A stretch of 64,000 nt of DNA. Origin: Bacillota bacterium (lineage in GTDB: Bacteria > Bacillota > Clostridia > Saccharofermentanales > Fastidiosipilaceae). Below are positions 1-8,287 of this stretch, one piece after another (position 1 is the stretch's first letter; every line of letters begins with the position of its first letter). The stretch spans positions 1 through 64,000 of the forward strand of contig JAEZWR010000063.1 of the NCBI GenBank assembly GCA_023420115.1, given 5' to 3'. Position numbers and translations under genes: made by a program. The notes beneath the pieces were generated by a model. The model did not search any database. It was not told the DNA's origin and saw nothing but the letters and a program-made list of their open reading frames with translations.

Positions 1-941
1 CCTTTGGCTAATAAACCATATCTATTAAAGACATAGCGAATACCACCACTTACAGTGAAACCACCATTAATATATGCGGCACCAGTATTGGGATCGCCAT
101 AATATCTTCCATATCCTGGTTCATCCACCCACTTACCTTTGGCGAGTACACCATTCTCATCCATAACATAACGAATGCCGTCATCTAAGGTGTATCCACC
201 TTTAACATAGGCAACACCATTATTTTTAGCGTAGGATTTATCTCCCTTGCTATTGGTATACCAACCACTGATTAATTGGCCCTTTTCATTAAATAAATAT
301 GGAATACTATCAATAAATTTAACTCCATCAGAAAGAGGTTTCCCGCTACTTGGATCGATGTAATAGATAGCTCCATCTATTCTTTGCCAGCCCCCTGCGG
401 CTCTAGCTGAACGGCTACGGCTAGCTCTTTCTAAGCCTGCTCTATTACCATAATTATCTAAACTGACAATATTACTATCGGGCTCCAATTTAGGATTAAG
501 CTCTTCATTATAATCAGCCTTAGATTCTTCAATTTCTGAAGTGGCAGTATCAGAGGTCAATTCTCCTTGATTATTATCAAGAGAACTCGATTCTTCTATC
601 TGAGTCTCAGACTCTCCAGTAGACTCTATTCTCTCCTCTACCTTTCCCAATTCATCTTGAGCATCATTGTTTACACTAGAAATAGGATTATTAATATCAT
701 CACTATTGTTAAGCAAAGCCTCACCAGTAGAAGCCACATTCTTATTTAAATCTACCACGCTAGGAGTTTCTTCACTAACTAGGTCTGAATCCAAATAACT
801 TTCTTCAGCTACTCCGTCATTATAAAAGTCAAGGCCCTGAGTCGCCTCAATATTAGTATCGGCTTGTACTGATTTAGTTGTAACTAATAAACCTATACTT
901 AAAGTCAACAAAGCGACTTTAGCAAATTGATTTTTTTTCAC
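1..941 (-). CDS. secreted repeat protein with cell-wall-binding-like repeats (partial, 3' end off window)
   Basis: An open frame runs off the left edge. It starts at a GTG (941-939) preceded by AGGAGG four bases upstream; the nearby ATG is followed at once by a stop. The first residues form a classical signal peptide (MKKNQFAKVALLTLSIG, cleavage near VQA). About 100 Asp/Glu/Ser/Asn-rich residues follow, then an Arg/Ala-rich joint. After that come aromatic/glycine units of about 40-45 residues of the type GIRYVxxxxGxLAKG, at least two and a partial one. Such units resemble choline- or glucan-binding and YG repeats that attach proteins to the cell envelope. Any catalytic domain is outside the window, so enzymatic function is unknown. 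Confidence 0.8.
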   Translation of the reverse strand, partial: MKKNQFAKVALLTLSIGLLVTTKSVQADTNIEATQGLDFYNDGVAEESYLDSDLVSEETPSVVDLNKNVASTGEALLNNSDDINNPISSVNNDAQDELGKVEERIESTGESETQIEESSSLDNNQGELTSDTATSEIEESKADYNEELNPKLEPDSNIVSLDNYGNRAGLERASRSRSARAAGGWQRIDGAIYYIDPSSGKPLSDGVKFIDSIPYLFNEKGQLISGWYTNSKGDKSYAKNNGVAYVKGGYTLDDGIRYVMDENGVLAKGKWVDEPGYGRYYGDPNTGAAYINGGFTVSGGIRYVFNRYGLLAK

Positions 942-1111
942 ATATCCTCCTTAGTCACCATCAATGATGACAAAAACAAAATATTGAATACCCTAGGTCT
1001 TAGACAATACCTAATTTTTATTCATATCGCCCAAAGCAAATTTAAATAAATTTTAAAGTATCAAAACTAAGTAATGAAATAAATGAATAAATAAATCCAT
1101 TATTATAAAAG

Positions 1112-1142
1112 ACGTGTAGTCCATATTTTATGAACTACACGT
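1112..1142 (-). terminator. intrinsic terminator after the stomatin gene
   Basis: Inverted repeat ACGTGTAGT/ACTACACGT, extended by an inner CATA/TATG pairing. On the minus strand it is followed by TTTTAT. It lies 27 bases past the stop of the band-7 gene. Confidence 0.75.
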
Positions 1143-1168
1143 TGATATCAGTATAAAAAAATAGTTAT

Positions 1169-2149
1169 TTACTCTTTATTTTCTTTATCGTCTTCTAGAG
1201 TCAATTTAGCTGAAGCAAGAAGACTAGTTAAATTCTGAAGCTCGCTAGGAACAATAAGTTTAGTTGCCTTGCCATCTGCAACCTTTTCGAGAGCTTCGAG
1301 CCCACGAAGAGCAATCACCTTTTGATCAGCTTCAACTTCTTTTACCAGTCTCAGAGCCTCGGCCTTGGCCTTGGCGATCATGGCAATAGCTTCGGCCTTA
1401 CCTTTTGCCTCTAAAATTTCAGACTCTCGTTTAGCATCGGCTCTTAAGATAACACTCTTCTTCTCACCCTCTGCCTCTAGAACTTCAGATTGAGCCTTAC
1501 CTTCGGCAATAAGAATCTTCTCACGCTTCTCACGTTCTGCCTTCATCTGTCTTTCCATGGCATTCTGAATTTCTCTTGGTGGGAGAATATTCTTTAGTTC
1601 AACACGATTAACCTTAATTCCCCAAGGATCTGTTGCCTCATCAAGAATCATTCTCATCTTAGTATTAATAATATCGCGCGAAGTTAAAGTATCATCTAAT
1701 TCCAAGTCACCTATAATATTACGAAGCGTAGTTGCCGACAAATTCTCAATAGCAAGAATTGGATTTTCTATACCATAGGCAAATAATTTAGGATCGGTAA
1801 TTTGGAAGAATACGACAGTATCTATCTGCATCGTAACATTATCTTTTGTAATAACGGCCTGTGGCTGAAAGTCTGCCACCTGCTCCTTAATTGACACTTT
1901 GAGAACAACTCTGTCAATAAATGGTACTTTTACATGAATACCCGTACCCCAACTAGCCCTATATGCACCAAGTCGCTCAACAATAAAAACTGAGGCTTGA
2001 GGTACGATACGTATACATCTAGCAATCGTAACCAATATAATCAAGATTAAAACGAGGAAATAGACTACGTTGCGATCTGTACCATCAATTCTACTCAATA
2101 TAAAATCATTAATGAGTGTTGTGTTAAATAATCCTAAAAAATTCAACAT
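1169..2149 (-). CDS. SPFH/band-7 (stomatin, QmcA-like) membrane protein
   Basis: A 326-residue stomatin-family protein. One N-terminal membrane segment (about residues 25-46) is followed by an SPFH domain, then a long Ala/Glu/Lys-rich coiled coil (about 190-270, repeats of AEGKA/EAKGKAEA type). This is the usual layout of prokaryotic stomatins, which oligomerise on membrane microdomains. I start at the ATG at 2149 because AAAGGA sits 8 bases upstream; an in-frame TTG at 2167 overlaps that site. It follows the NfeD gene by 95 bases on the same strand, the conserved NfeD-stomatin pairing, which supports a shared role in membrane quality control or lipid-domain organisation. Substrate unknown. 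Confidence 0.9.
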   Translation of the reverse strand: MLNFLGLFNTTLINDFILSRIDGTDRNVVYFLVLILIILVTIARCIRIVPQASVFIVERLGAYRASWGTGIHVKVPFIDRVVLKVSIKEQVADFQPQAVITKDNVTMQIDTVVFFQITDPKLFAYGIENPILAIENLSATTLRNIIGDLELDDTLTSRDIINTKMRMILDEATDPWGIKVNRVELKNILPPREIQNAMERQMKAEREKREKILIAEGKAQSEVLEAEGEKKSVILRADAKRESEILEAKGKAEAIAMIAKAKAEALRLVKEVEADQKVIALRGLEALEKVADGKATKLIVPSELQNLTSLLASAKLTLEDDKENKE

Positions 2150-2244
2150 ACTATAAATCCTTTCCAAATAGTTCTAATAAAGAACCAAAAATAATCACCA
2201 ATAGCAAATATTGCTACATTAATACAAACAAAAGCGTTGATAAA

Positions 2245-2685
2245 TTAATTTAGTCTTGAAACTAATAACTTAACACCTCTAATTCCTTTTATTATTACCT
2301 CTTCTTCAATTTCTATTGTCTCGTCGTTCTCAGACAGTGCAGACCACACTTGACCATCTACCACTACCTGTCCCTTTGAATTAATATTATCTATTGTGTG
2401 TGTAACTACAGCCTTTTTTCCTAGTAATCGATCACAGTTAGTTTTTGTATATAGATTGCCATCTTTTTTTCTTTTCTTGCGATATATAAAAAATATTGAC
2501 ATTAAAATAGCGGAAATAAGTATCATTACTGTTGCTTGAAGGATGAAAGAAGCACCCAAAAGACTCATTATGAGTGCAACAAGTGAACCTATTGCAAACC
2601 AAATACTAACCAAGGCTACTGTCACAAGTTCCCAAATTAAAAAGACTGCCAAAAGTACAAGCCAAATCACCCATGGTTGAATCAT
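2245..2685 (-). CDS. NfeD-like membrane protein, short form
   Basis: 146 residues. Hydrophobic segments span about residues 4-70, a basic RKKRKK stretch follows, and a C-terminal beta-rich domain (about 85-146) has the OB-fold pattern of NfeD proteins. There is no ClpP-like protease domain, so this is the short NfeD type. The RBS AAAGGAGAAAATTT precedes the ATG. It sits upstream of the stomatin gene on the same strand. The family is proposed to act with stomatins in the membrane; the exact function is not known. Confidence 0.87.
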   Translation of the reverse strand: MIQPWVIWLVLLAVFLIWELVTVALVSIWFAIGSLVALIMSLLGASFILQATVMILISAILMSIFFIYRKKRKKDGNLYTKTNCDRLLGKKAVVTHTIDNINSKGQVVVDGQVWSALSENDETIEIEEEVIIKGIRGVKLLVSRLN

Positions 2686-2835
2686 AAATTTTCTCCTTTC
2701 ATTCCTTAGCTCTTACATAAATCATACGATAAAATATACATCATAATTATACCTTAATGTGTAGAATTACGAAAGATTTAAGAATAATATTGTATATGTG
2801 AGAACGCAACAATTACTCTTTGGTGTAATTAAATC

Positions 2836-2870
2836 AAAAAAAGTTGACAGATTTTTTCTGTCAACTTTTT
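2836..2870. terminator. strong intrinsic terminator
   Basis: AAAAAGTTGACAGA pairs with TCTGTCAACTTTTT around a T-rich loop. It is nearly symmetric, so it can act on either strand. It lies 24 bases past the stop of the minus-strand PH-like gene. Confidence 0.85.
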
Positions 2871-2893
2871 AAATTGTATATAGATGCGCTAGT

Positions 2894-3349
2894 TCATTTC
2901 TTTATCTTCTCTGACACTATACTAACAAAATTCCTTAAATGCTCTGGATTAAATGTCCAAACACCCGGTTTCGCAACATCAATCAACCACGTCTCTTCTT
3001 TGCCATTAACCGTCCAAATCAATTTAGTGACACGGGCTCCATCCTCAACTCGAAAATCTGAAACCTCATTCCATGAAAATTTCTTTGTGTACTTAGGATT
3101 AAGATTTTTATAATCACCACTTAAAGTCCAGTTAGGATCAATAACAACCAATTCATCCTGTGTCGCAAGCAAAACTCTAAGACTTGTACTATCCATAACA
3201 TAGTAAAGATTAGAGATTAACAACTTAAATATTTCCTTCCAGAAACTATTATATTTTCTAACCACAATAAATGTATCAATATTTTCGATATTTTGCTTCT
3301 GTAGAAGCGCCACAATATCATCTTCCCTTATTCCCTTAAGTAAACTCAT
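2894..3349 (-). CDS. small PH-like domain protein
   Basis: About 151 residues from the ATG at 3349, with GAAAGGAATC upstream; the longer frame starts at a TTG inside that RBS. No signal peptide. The C-terminal two thirds alternate beta strands (RVLLATQDELVVID, KFSWNEVSDFRVE, LIWTVNGKEETWLID) and end in a helix. That is the pattern of bacterial PH-like (YcxB/YvbH-type) domains, where the conserved element is the W-N-E-V-x-D/F turn. Assignment rests on fold pattern only; ligand and role are unknown. Confidence 0.6.
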   Translation of the reverse strand: MSLLKGIREDDIVALLQKQNIENIDTFIVVRKYNSFWKEIFKLLISNLYYVMDSTSLRVLLATQDELVVIDPNWTLSGDYKNLNPKYTKKFSWNEVSDFRVEDGARVTKLIWTVNGKEETWLIDVAKPGVWTFNPEHLRNFVSIVSEKIKK

Positions 3350-3384
3350 AAAAAAGATTCCTTTCAATACACCAAATATTCAGA

Positions 3385-4572
3385 TCATTCCGAAAGAGCC
3401 ACACTTCTCGAAGGACTTCTCTTCATCGCACCTATTAGAAGAAAAGCTGTCGCATTAATTCTATCCCTAAGTTGGTTCTTCTCAACCATTGAAGCCAGTC
3501 TCTCTGTATTATCAAAGCTCGTACCTCTTATTACACCAGACGTCTCTGCTAAACTTGGACTTCTACTTTCAAGAAGATTCTCCGCACTATCTGCCGAATA
3601 ATCATAAGACTCAATCAAAACAACTGGAATTGACTGTTCATCAAAAACCCTATAATCAGAATTCATAAGACTGAACTCTCTAAACAAAACAGTACTCTGA
3701 TCAATAGGACTATTAATTGTATAATTAGACTCATTGAGGAGAATATCCTGACCCATATTATAAAATAGACCACTCTCTATCGAAACGTCAGTAACAGCGT
3801 ATGCCTTTTTGCGTAAAGGATACTTATCCTCAAGTCCTATAGCAGACCACCCAGCACTTGCATATAACCTTGTACCACCATAAATATTTCTAACTTCATA
3901 AAAACACTCTACATTATTTCTTTGTTCATCGGTCATTGAAGCAAGGAGCTGTCTAGTTCCAGCAAAATTGTCATTACCACCAGCAACAAAAGCTAGAATA
4001 ATATCATAACCACTGCGATTATTCTTAAGTTCTTTAGCAAAAGTCAGAAGTGCTGCCACGCCAGACGCATTATCAGATATCCCGTCCATTGCAGAATAAT
4101 CAAAATTCTCATTGGCCTCAGTGCACATTCTTGCTGCAATAATTACAGACTTATTAAATGTCTCTTTTGCAGCCTCACGTTTAAGAGTTTCCTCATCACG
4201 GAAAATATCATCTATATCCACACCACTATCTGTTCTAAAGCCTGTTCCTGGAACACGCAAAATAATATTATAAACTGTCTCACCAGAACTTAGAGTGACG
4301 GCCTGACGTTCTGGTTTATATAACATATTTTCCAATTCCGAAAAAACAATATCTGCGGTCTGACTTTCCGCAGTAGAACCAGCGGGTCTCGCACCTAGTG
4401 CTGCTATACTCTCCGCGATATTCTTACCATAATCGCCATAATCAGCCAAACTCTCATCTGACTCCGAGTCACCACATGAAATTAGCATAGGCGTTAGAGC
4501 TAGCACCATAAAAAAAGCTAAAACACGTCTAAATTTATATACAAAAGATTTTGTTCTAAAAAGTCGAAACAT
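3385..4572 (-). CDS. M28-peptidase-like lipoprotein with degenerate active site
   Basis: 395 residues. A hydrophobic leader ends in the lipobox LISC, so it is probably an anchored lipoprotein on the outer face of the membrane. The body follows the M28 (Zn aminopeptidase) pattern: a GARPAGS segment near the start, SVIIAARM at the first core strand, then DGISDNASGVAALL. Of the M28 metal and catalytic residues, only the Asp of DNASG is visible. The His-x-Asp position reads RMC, the Glu-Glu pair reads GGN, and the NLDMVG strand is replaced. It is therefore probably a non-catalytic relative with a binding or scaffolding role. RBS GGAGACGATAA precedes the ATG. Confidence 0.75.
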   Translation of the reverse strand: MFRLFRTKSFVYKFRRVLAFFMVLALTPMLISCGDSESDESLADYGDYGKNIAESIAALGARPAGSTAESQTADIVFSELENMLYKPERQAVTLSSGETVYNIILRVPGTGFRTDSGVDIDDIFRDEETLKREAAKETFNKSVIIAARMCTEANENFDYSAMDGISDNASGVAALLTFAKELKNNRSGYDIILAFVAGGNDNFAGTRQLLASMTDEQRNNVECFYEVRNIYGGTRLYASAGWSAIGLEDKYPLRKKAYAVTDVSIESGLFYNMGQDILLNESNYTINSPIDQSTVLFREFSLMNSDYRVFDEQSIPVVLIESYDYSADSAENLLESRSPSLAETSGVIRGTSFDNTERLASMVEKNQLRDRINATAFLLIGAMKRSPSRSVALSE

Positions 4573-4666
4573 TTATCGTCTCCAATCTCAATGTAGATAA
4601 ATTATACACGAAAATCCATTCTAATATTTTTTAACTTTTATTTACTAAGTAGCTAATTCTATATCT

Positions 4667-4704
4667 AAAAAAAGGAGCTGACATAATAGGTCAACTCCCT
4701 TTTT
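4667..4704 (-). terminator. intrinsic terminator after the sortase-signal gene
   Basis: GGAGCTGAC/GTCAACTCC hairpin with an A-run on one side and a T-run on the other. On the minus strand the T-run follows the stem. It lies just past the stop at 4727. Confidence 0.8.
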
Positions 4705-4726
4705 CATTTTGACATTTTACTATCTT

Positions 4727-5092
4727 TTATTTGCTTAGCTTCTTTCTGCGTATAACTAGCATTGAAGCTGCTGCGAGTAGTATTAGTCCATATGCTAGGT
4801 TTTCACTCTCACCTGTCTTAGCTACATTTCCTGCTCCCTTTCCAGGTTTTCCTGCTCCACCTTTGCCCTTGCTGCGTTTGGCTACTACCTTGCTTGTTGA
4901 ATCTGTCTCTTTACTCTCAAGTGTTGCACTCTCTGTTGTTGTCGTGCCTTCTGTTGTTGTAGTTACTTCCTCTTTTGTTGTTGTCGTTGTTGGCTCTGTT
5001 GGTGGGTTTACTACAACTGCATCTCTTGCTTGTAGAAGCACTGGTATATATGCTACGTGTAAACTCTTTTTACATATAGCGTTCATAACCAC
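4727..5092 (-). pseudogene. short wall-anchor protein or C-terminal remnant with sortase signal
   Basis: The frame encodes up to 121 residues. There is a Pro/Thr/Glu linker, a Lys/Gly-rich patch, then a sortase-type tail: VAKTGE, about 20 hydrophobic residues and RRKKLSK. The N-terminus is odd, with no convincing signal peptide and no RBS before the GTG (5092) or ATG (5086). A near-perfect AAGGAGGTGA lies at 5201-5212, about 110 bases further upstream, but the frame it would start stops after six codons. I read this as the 3' end of a larger surface-protein gene that lost its 5' part. An intact tiny surface protein cannot be excluded. Confidence 0.55.
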
Positions 5093-5383
5093 TTAATACA
5101 CCCATTCGCTCTTATATGTAAATAGATGGTTTTTTACATATTTTAAGCCTATCATAATTAGCATCAATCAACTCTTTTTATCTATCAAAATTGATTCACC
5201 TCCTTAATCAATTCACACATAAAAATGAATAAAAAAGCAGTCTCCTGGAACCTACTACTAAAGAATATTTACAATTCTTAACAAGAACTAGATTTCTCTA
5301 GCCCCCACATTTTGTAATATAATAAATTCATAGATGAAGAATAATTTTTAGATTAACTGATTAGTATAATTAACAATACGACA
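5093..5383. other. intergenic region with an orphan ribosome binding site
   Basis: Contains a strong minus-strand Shine-Dalgarno (5201-5212) with no long frame behind it, and AT-rich plus-strand sequence before the next gene. TATAAT-like hexamers occur at 5318-5323 and 5365-5370 without good -35 partners. No RNA gene is visible. Confidence 0.4.
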
Positions 5384-7039
5384 ATGCCTAAACTATTTAA
5401 TTCAAGTACAATCATCCTTAGAAAATCGGAACGCCAATATAATAGAAGTTCCGCTAATAGGCTTCGTTTACTTCTATGCCTAATACTACTATCTTCATTT
5501 TTTACTAATATAACTTATCCTCTAAATTTATTGGCAGAATCTAATAGCGATAGTACTAATGCTAGTATTTCAATAGAACCAAGCGAGCTTTCTGTCGCTT
5601 CTTCTGAGCCACTAGAAATTCAAGAAAATCCCAACAACGATAGCCAAAATACTGATTCAATAGCAAATGGCAATAAGCAAAATTTAATTTCAGATGAAAG
5701 TGTGCCAGACAATAGCCCCATTTATTCAGGTAATAAGTACACTAATTTTGTGTCTAATTTTGATTCATCCCTCGCTTTTGACAAATCCCACTTGACATAT
5801 TTTTACGCTCTCAATCCTGAACAGTCCGATAACTCGCCATTGGCTTTTTATCTTACTTTAGCACTTTGTGCACTAGATAAACTATCTGAAACCGAGTCAG
5901 TCTCTATTAGCCAAGACGCACTTGCTCTCGAAGATGACAACTTTATTCTTAGCTCTGACAGAAAATATCCTCTTGACTACCTTCTTTACGGACTTCTCGC
6001 CAAACAATCAGATAGAGCTGTAATAAGCTTGGCTAGAGCCCTTAGTAAGAACGAAGCAGACCTACTTGATATGCTAAATAGCAAAGTTGAGTTATTAAAA
6101 CTTAATAATACCCAATTCAACTATATACACTTAATGGATCCAACACATAGAGATAAGATAGATGAACAATATCTTATAAGTCGCAATACGCAAATGTCTC
6201 CATATTCCGTTACTAGCACTCCCGACGACTTGGCCAAAATTTATAGGGCACTTTCTAACAAAAATATCGGCAAGAACATCTTATCGGCCCCTGAATATAG
6301 CTACTATTCTCAAAATATATTGAGACTATTTACAAATCCTTTTTCTATCATATGGAGTATCTATCCTGATGAAATTCAGAGTGCACTTTCATATGAAGAC
6401 GAGCATAATTCAAGCTTCATTTGCAATATGAATTTCAACAATATCGACTGTATTATCATCTTAACAAGGAATAACAATGGTAGTAATCAACCGAGAACTT
6501 ATGCTGAAAATATTGAAACAATCCATTCACCTAATCTGATTTCGGCACTATCTGATGATAAAAAGGATGCCATAAATGAAATAGCTTCTCTCTACAAAAG
6601 TATCAATAATGCGTGGGTGAATAGTAAACTCTTTTCAAATGCAGAAGAGTATTCAGAAACAATCAAAGTCAGTCCCTTTGATATAAAATTAAAATTTAAT
6701 AGTGACATATATTACATACATCCAAAAGAAATAAATTATGTAAAAAATCAAGACTTAACTTTGCTTGATGATAATATCAGGCTACCAATAAAAAATGGCG
6801 ACAAACTGGCAAGACTCAAAATCACCTTCGCTAATGATCAATTCATCGATATCGACTTGTATGCCAAAGGAAATTATAGGATAGCGAGAGGCCCCTTTGA
6901 TGAACTTATACCCATATATGATAAATACAAGGGTCTAAGTATTCTCGTCATTGCCCTGATCTTCGTACTTATAATTTTAACTATATATAAAATATTGAAA
7001 TTCATATACATTTTAATGAAAAAGAATACTTATAAATAA
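5384..7039 (+). CDS. degenerate S11 (D-Ala-D-Ala carboxypeptidase-like) membrane-anchored protein
   Basis: 551 residues. An N-terminal hydrophobic signal/anchor (RLRLLLCLILLSSFF) is followed by a Ser/Asn-rich linker, then a domain aligning by eye to S11 penicillin-binding proteins: a YLLYGLLAKQSDRAV block, the LLDMLNSKVELLKLNNTQF block and MDPTHRD. A beta domain and a C-terminal membrane helix followed by KKNTYK close the protein. The SxxK serine/lysine position reads SPLAF, the SxN motif reads SDR, and no KTG is seen, so carboxypeptidase activity is unlikely. No strong RBS precedes the ATG. It is monocistronic and convergent with the next gene. Confidence 0.7.
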   Translation: MPKLFNSSTIILRKSERQYNRSSANRLRLLLCLILLSSFFTNITYPLNLLAESNSDSTNASISIEPSELSVASSEPLEIQENPNNDSQNTDSIANGNKQNLISDESVPDNSPIYSGNKYTNFVSNFDSSLAFDKSHLTYFYALNPEQSDNSPLAFYLTLALCALDKLSETESVSISQDALALEDDNFILSSDRKYPLDYLLYGLLAKQSDRAVISLARALSKNEADLLDMLNSKVELLKLNNTQFNYIHLMDPTHRDKIDEQYLISRNTQMSPYSVTSTPDDLAKIYRALSNKNIGKNILSAPEYSYYSQNILRLFTNPFSIIWSIYPDEIQSALSYEDEHNSSFICNMNFNNIDCIIILTRNNNGSNQPRTYAENIETIHSPNLISALSDDKKDAINEIASLYKSINNAWVNSKLFSNAEEYSETIKVSPFDIKLKFNSDIYYIHPKEINYVKNQDLTLLDDNIRLPIKNGDKLARLKITFANDQFIDIDLYAKGNYRIARGPFDELIPIYDKYKGLSILVIALIFVLIILTIYKILKFIYILMKKNTYK

Positions 7040-7068
7040 AAGCTAAGTCCTAGAACAAACTCAAAACA

Positions 7069-7635
7069 CTATTTCAATATCCCAGATATCAAGCCTTTAG
7101 CCTGTTTAAGTAATCTTAGAAGTAAATATTGATATATATTAATCCCAAAATAATAAGCTAAAACTAATATAGGATATATAAATCCTTTCAAATCGAAACG
7201 AACTGCCAGCTTATCAATGGAGGCTAACATTCTTTGTCTAAGCTCATGTGGGAAAATAAAAAAGAAAAGCAGCACAAAGCAACTTAGCAAAACGCTAGCC
7301 GAAGCATACTTAAGTAAAAAATATTTAATTCTACTATGATAATACCTGCCAAGATATGCAAGAATAATAGGCCAAGGACCGAAAAATAAGACAAAAGCCA
7401 TATTCATAAAAGGGGCGAGCAGAAAAAAAGATAGAATAGTCAAGACTATATAAAAATTAATAGCATCAGAAATTCCATATCGATCACAAAACAAAGCTAC
7501 ACATAGAGAAACCAAGCAATAAATCCATATGTCAGAAAAAGGACTGAGTCTCGCTAATAAAAATAAGCAGCCCGAGAGAGCTGCTAAAATTGCCCCGAAG
7601 GATATTTTTCTATTTTTCATCTTCAGCACATTCAT
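7069..7635 (-). CDS. hypothetical multi-pass membrane protein
   Basis: 188 residues with about five or six hydrophobic segments and a basic C-terminus. The pattern (short N-terminus, AALSGCLFLLARL, FYIVLTILSFFLLAPFM, PWPIILAYLGRYY) resembles small substrate-binding-type or DUF2232-like membrane proteins of Clostridia, but I cannot assign a family. It starts 24 bases after the stop of the J-domain gene on the same strand and is probably co-transcribed. An alternative start is the Met at codon 6. Confidence 0.6.
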   Translation of the reverse strand: MNVLKMKNRKISFGAILAALSGCLFLLARLSPFSDIWIYCLVSLCVALFCDRYGISDAINFYIVLTILSFFLLAPFMNMAFVLFFGPWPIILAYLGRYYHSRIKYFLLKYASASVLLSCFVLLFFFIFPHELRQRMLASIDKLAVRFDLKGFIYPILVLAYYFGINIYQYLLLRLLKQAKGLISGILK

Positions 7636-7659
7636 ATTTACAAATTAAATCCTAACTTA

Positions 7660-8139
7660 TCACATACATGAACAGAGATCGCCACCCATACACTCGCAGC
7701 AACTGTCACACATCCACAAGGTACAGAGAGTGTCACAGCAATCACCATTACGCATACCATTGCGATAATAGTAATTATTATTTCTCGGTATATTTCTATA
7801 ATAATTCGAAAATGGATTATCATCATTAAATGAAGATCCTGTATTACCAGAAGAATTATATCCTGTACCATTACTATAATAAGAACCACTGGCTCTATTA
7901 CCGCCATAAGTTCCATATCCAGAACCCTGACCATAAGAATTCTTCATCTTAGGATCAGTCAGAATCGCATAAGCCTGATTTATCTCTTGCATTTTCTCTT
8001 CGGCAAGATCCGCCAACGGATGATTCCTATAATTGTCAGGATGATATTTTTTGACAAGTTCTCTATATGCACTTTTTATCTCTGCTTCAGAAGCACTTTC
8101 AGAAATTCCTAGCACTTCATATGGATTTTTATTAAGCAT
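7660..8139 (-). CDS. J-domain protein with Cys-rich tail
   Basis: 159 residues from the ATG at 8139, with AGGTGG close upstream. Residues 4-65 form a J domain (NPYEVLGI, the HPD triad in KKYHPDNY, then a helix ending in AYAILTDP). A Gly/Ser/Asn/Tyr-rich low-complexity linker follows. The end has nine cysteines in about 27 residues (CCDTLC, CDSCCECMGGDLCSC). J domains stimulate Hsp70/DnaK ATPase. The tail, seen in J proteins of Clostridia, may bind metal or be membrane-associated. It sits between a DUF5685 gene and a membrane protein gene on the same strand. Confidence 0.85.
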   Translation of the reverse strand: MLNKNPYEVLGISESASEAEIKSAYRELVKKYHPDNYRNHPLADLAEEKMQEINQAYAILTDPKMKNSYGQGSGYGTYGGNRASGSYYSNGTGYNSSGNTGSSFNDDNPFSNYYRNIPRNNNYYYRNGMRNGDCCDTLCTLWMCDSCCECMGGDLCSCM

Positions 8140-8287
8140 TTTTCCACCTATATTCTCAAAACTCAATTAAAGTTACTTACTAAGTATACCAACTTATTAA
8201 TTGCAATTACTTACTAAATCAAATTCAAGAAAATTATATCTTCTCTAGTCTATTCGACATACAATCCATATAATTTTATCACAACAA

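Noticed and set aside
567..749. Plus-strand open frame in the first kilobase
   Set aside because: It is a shadow of the minus-strand secreted repeat protein, which has a signal peptide and RBS.
7638..7934. Second minus-strand frame inside the J-domain gene
   Set aside because: Its low-complexity product comes from the Gly/Ser/Asn linker and Cys tail of the J protein read in another frame.
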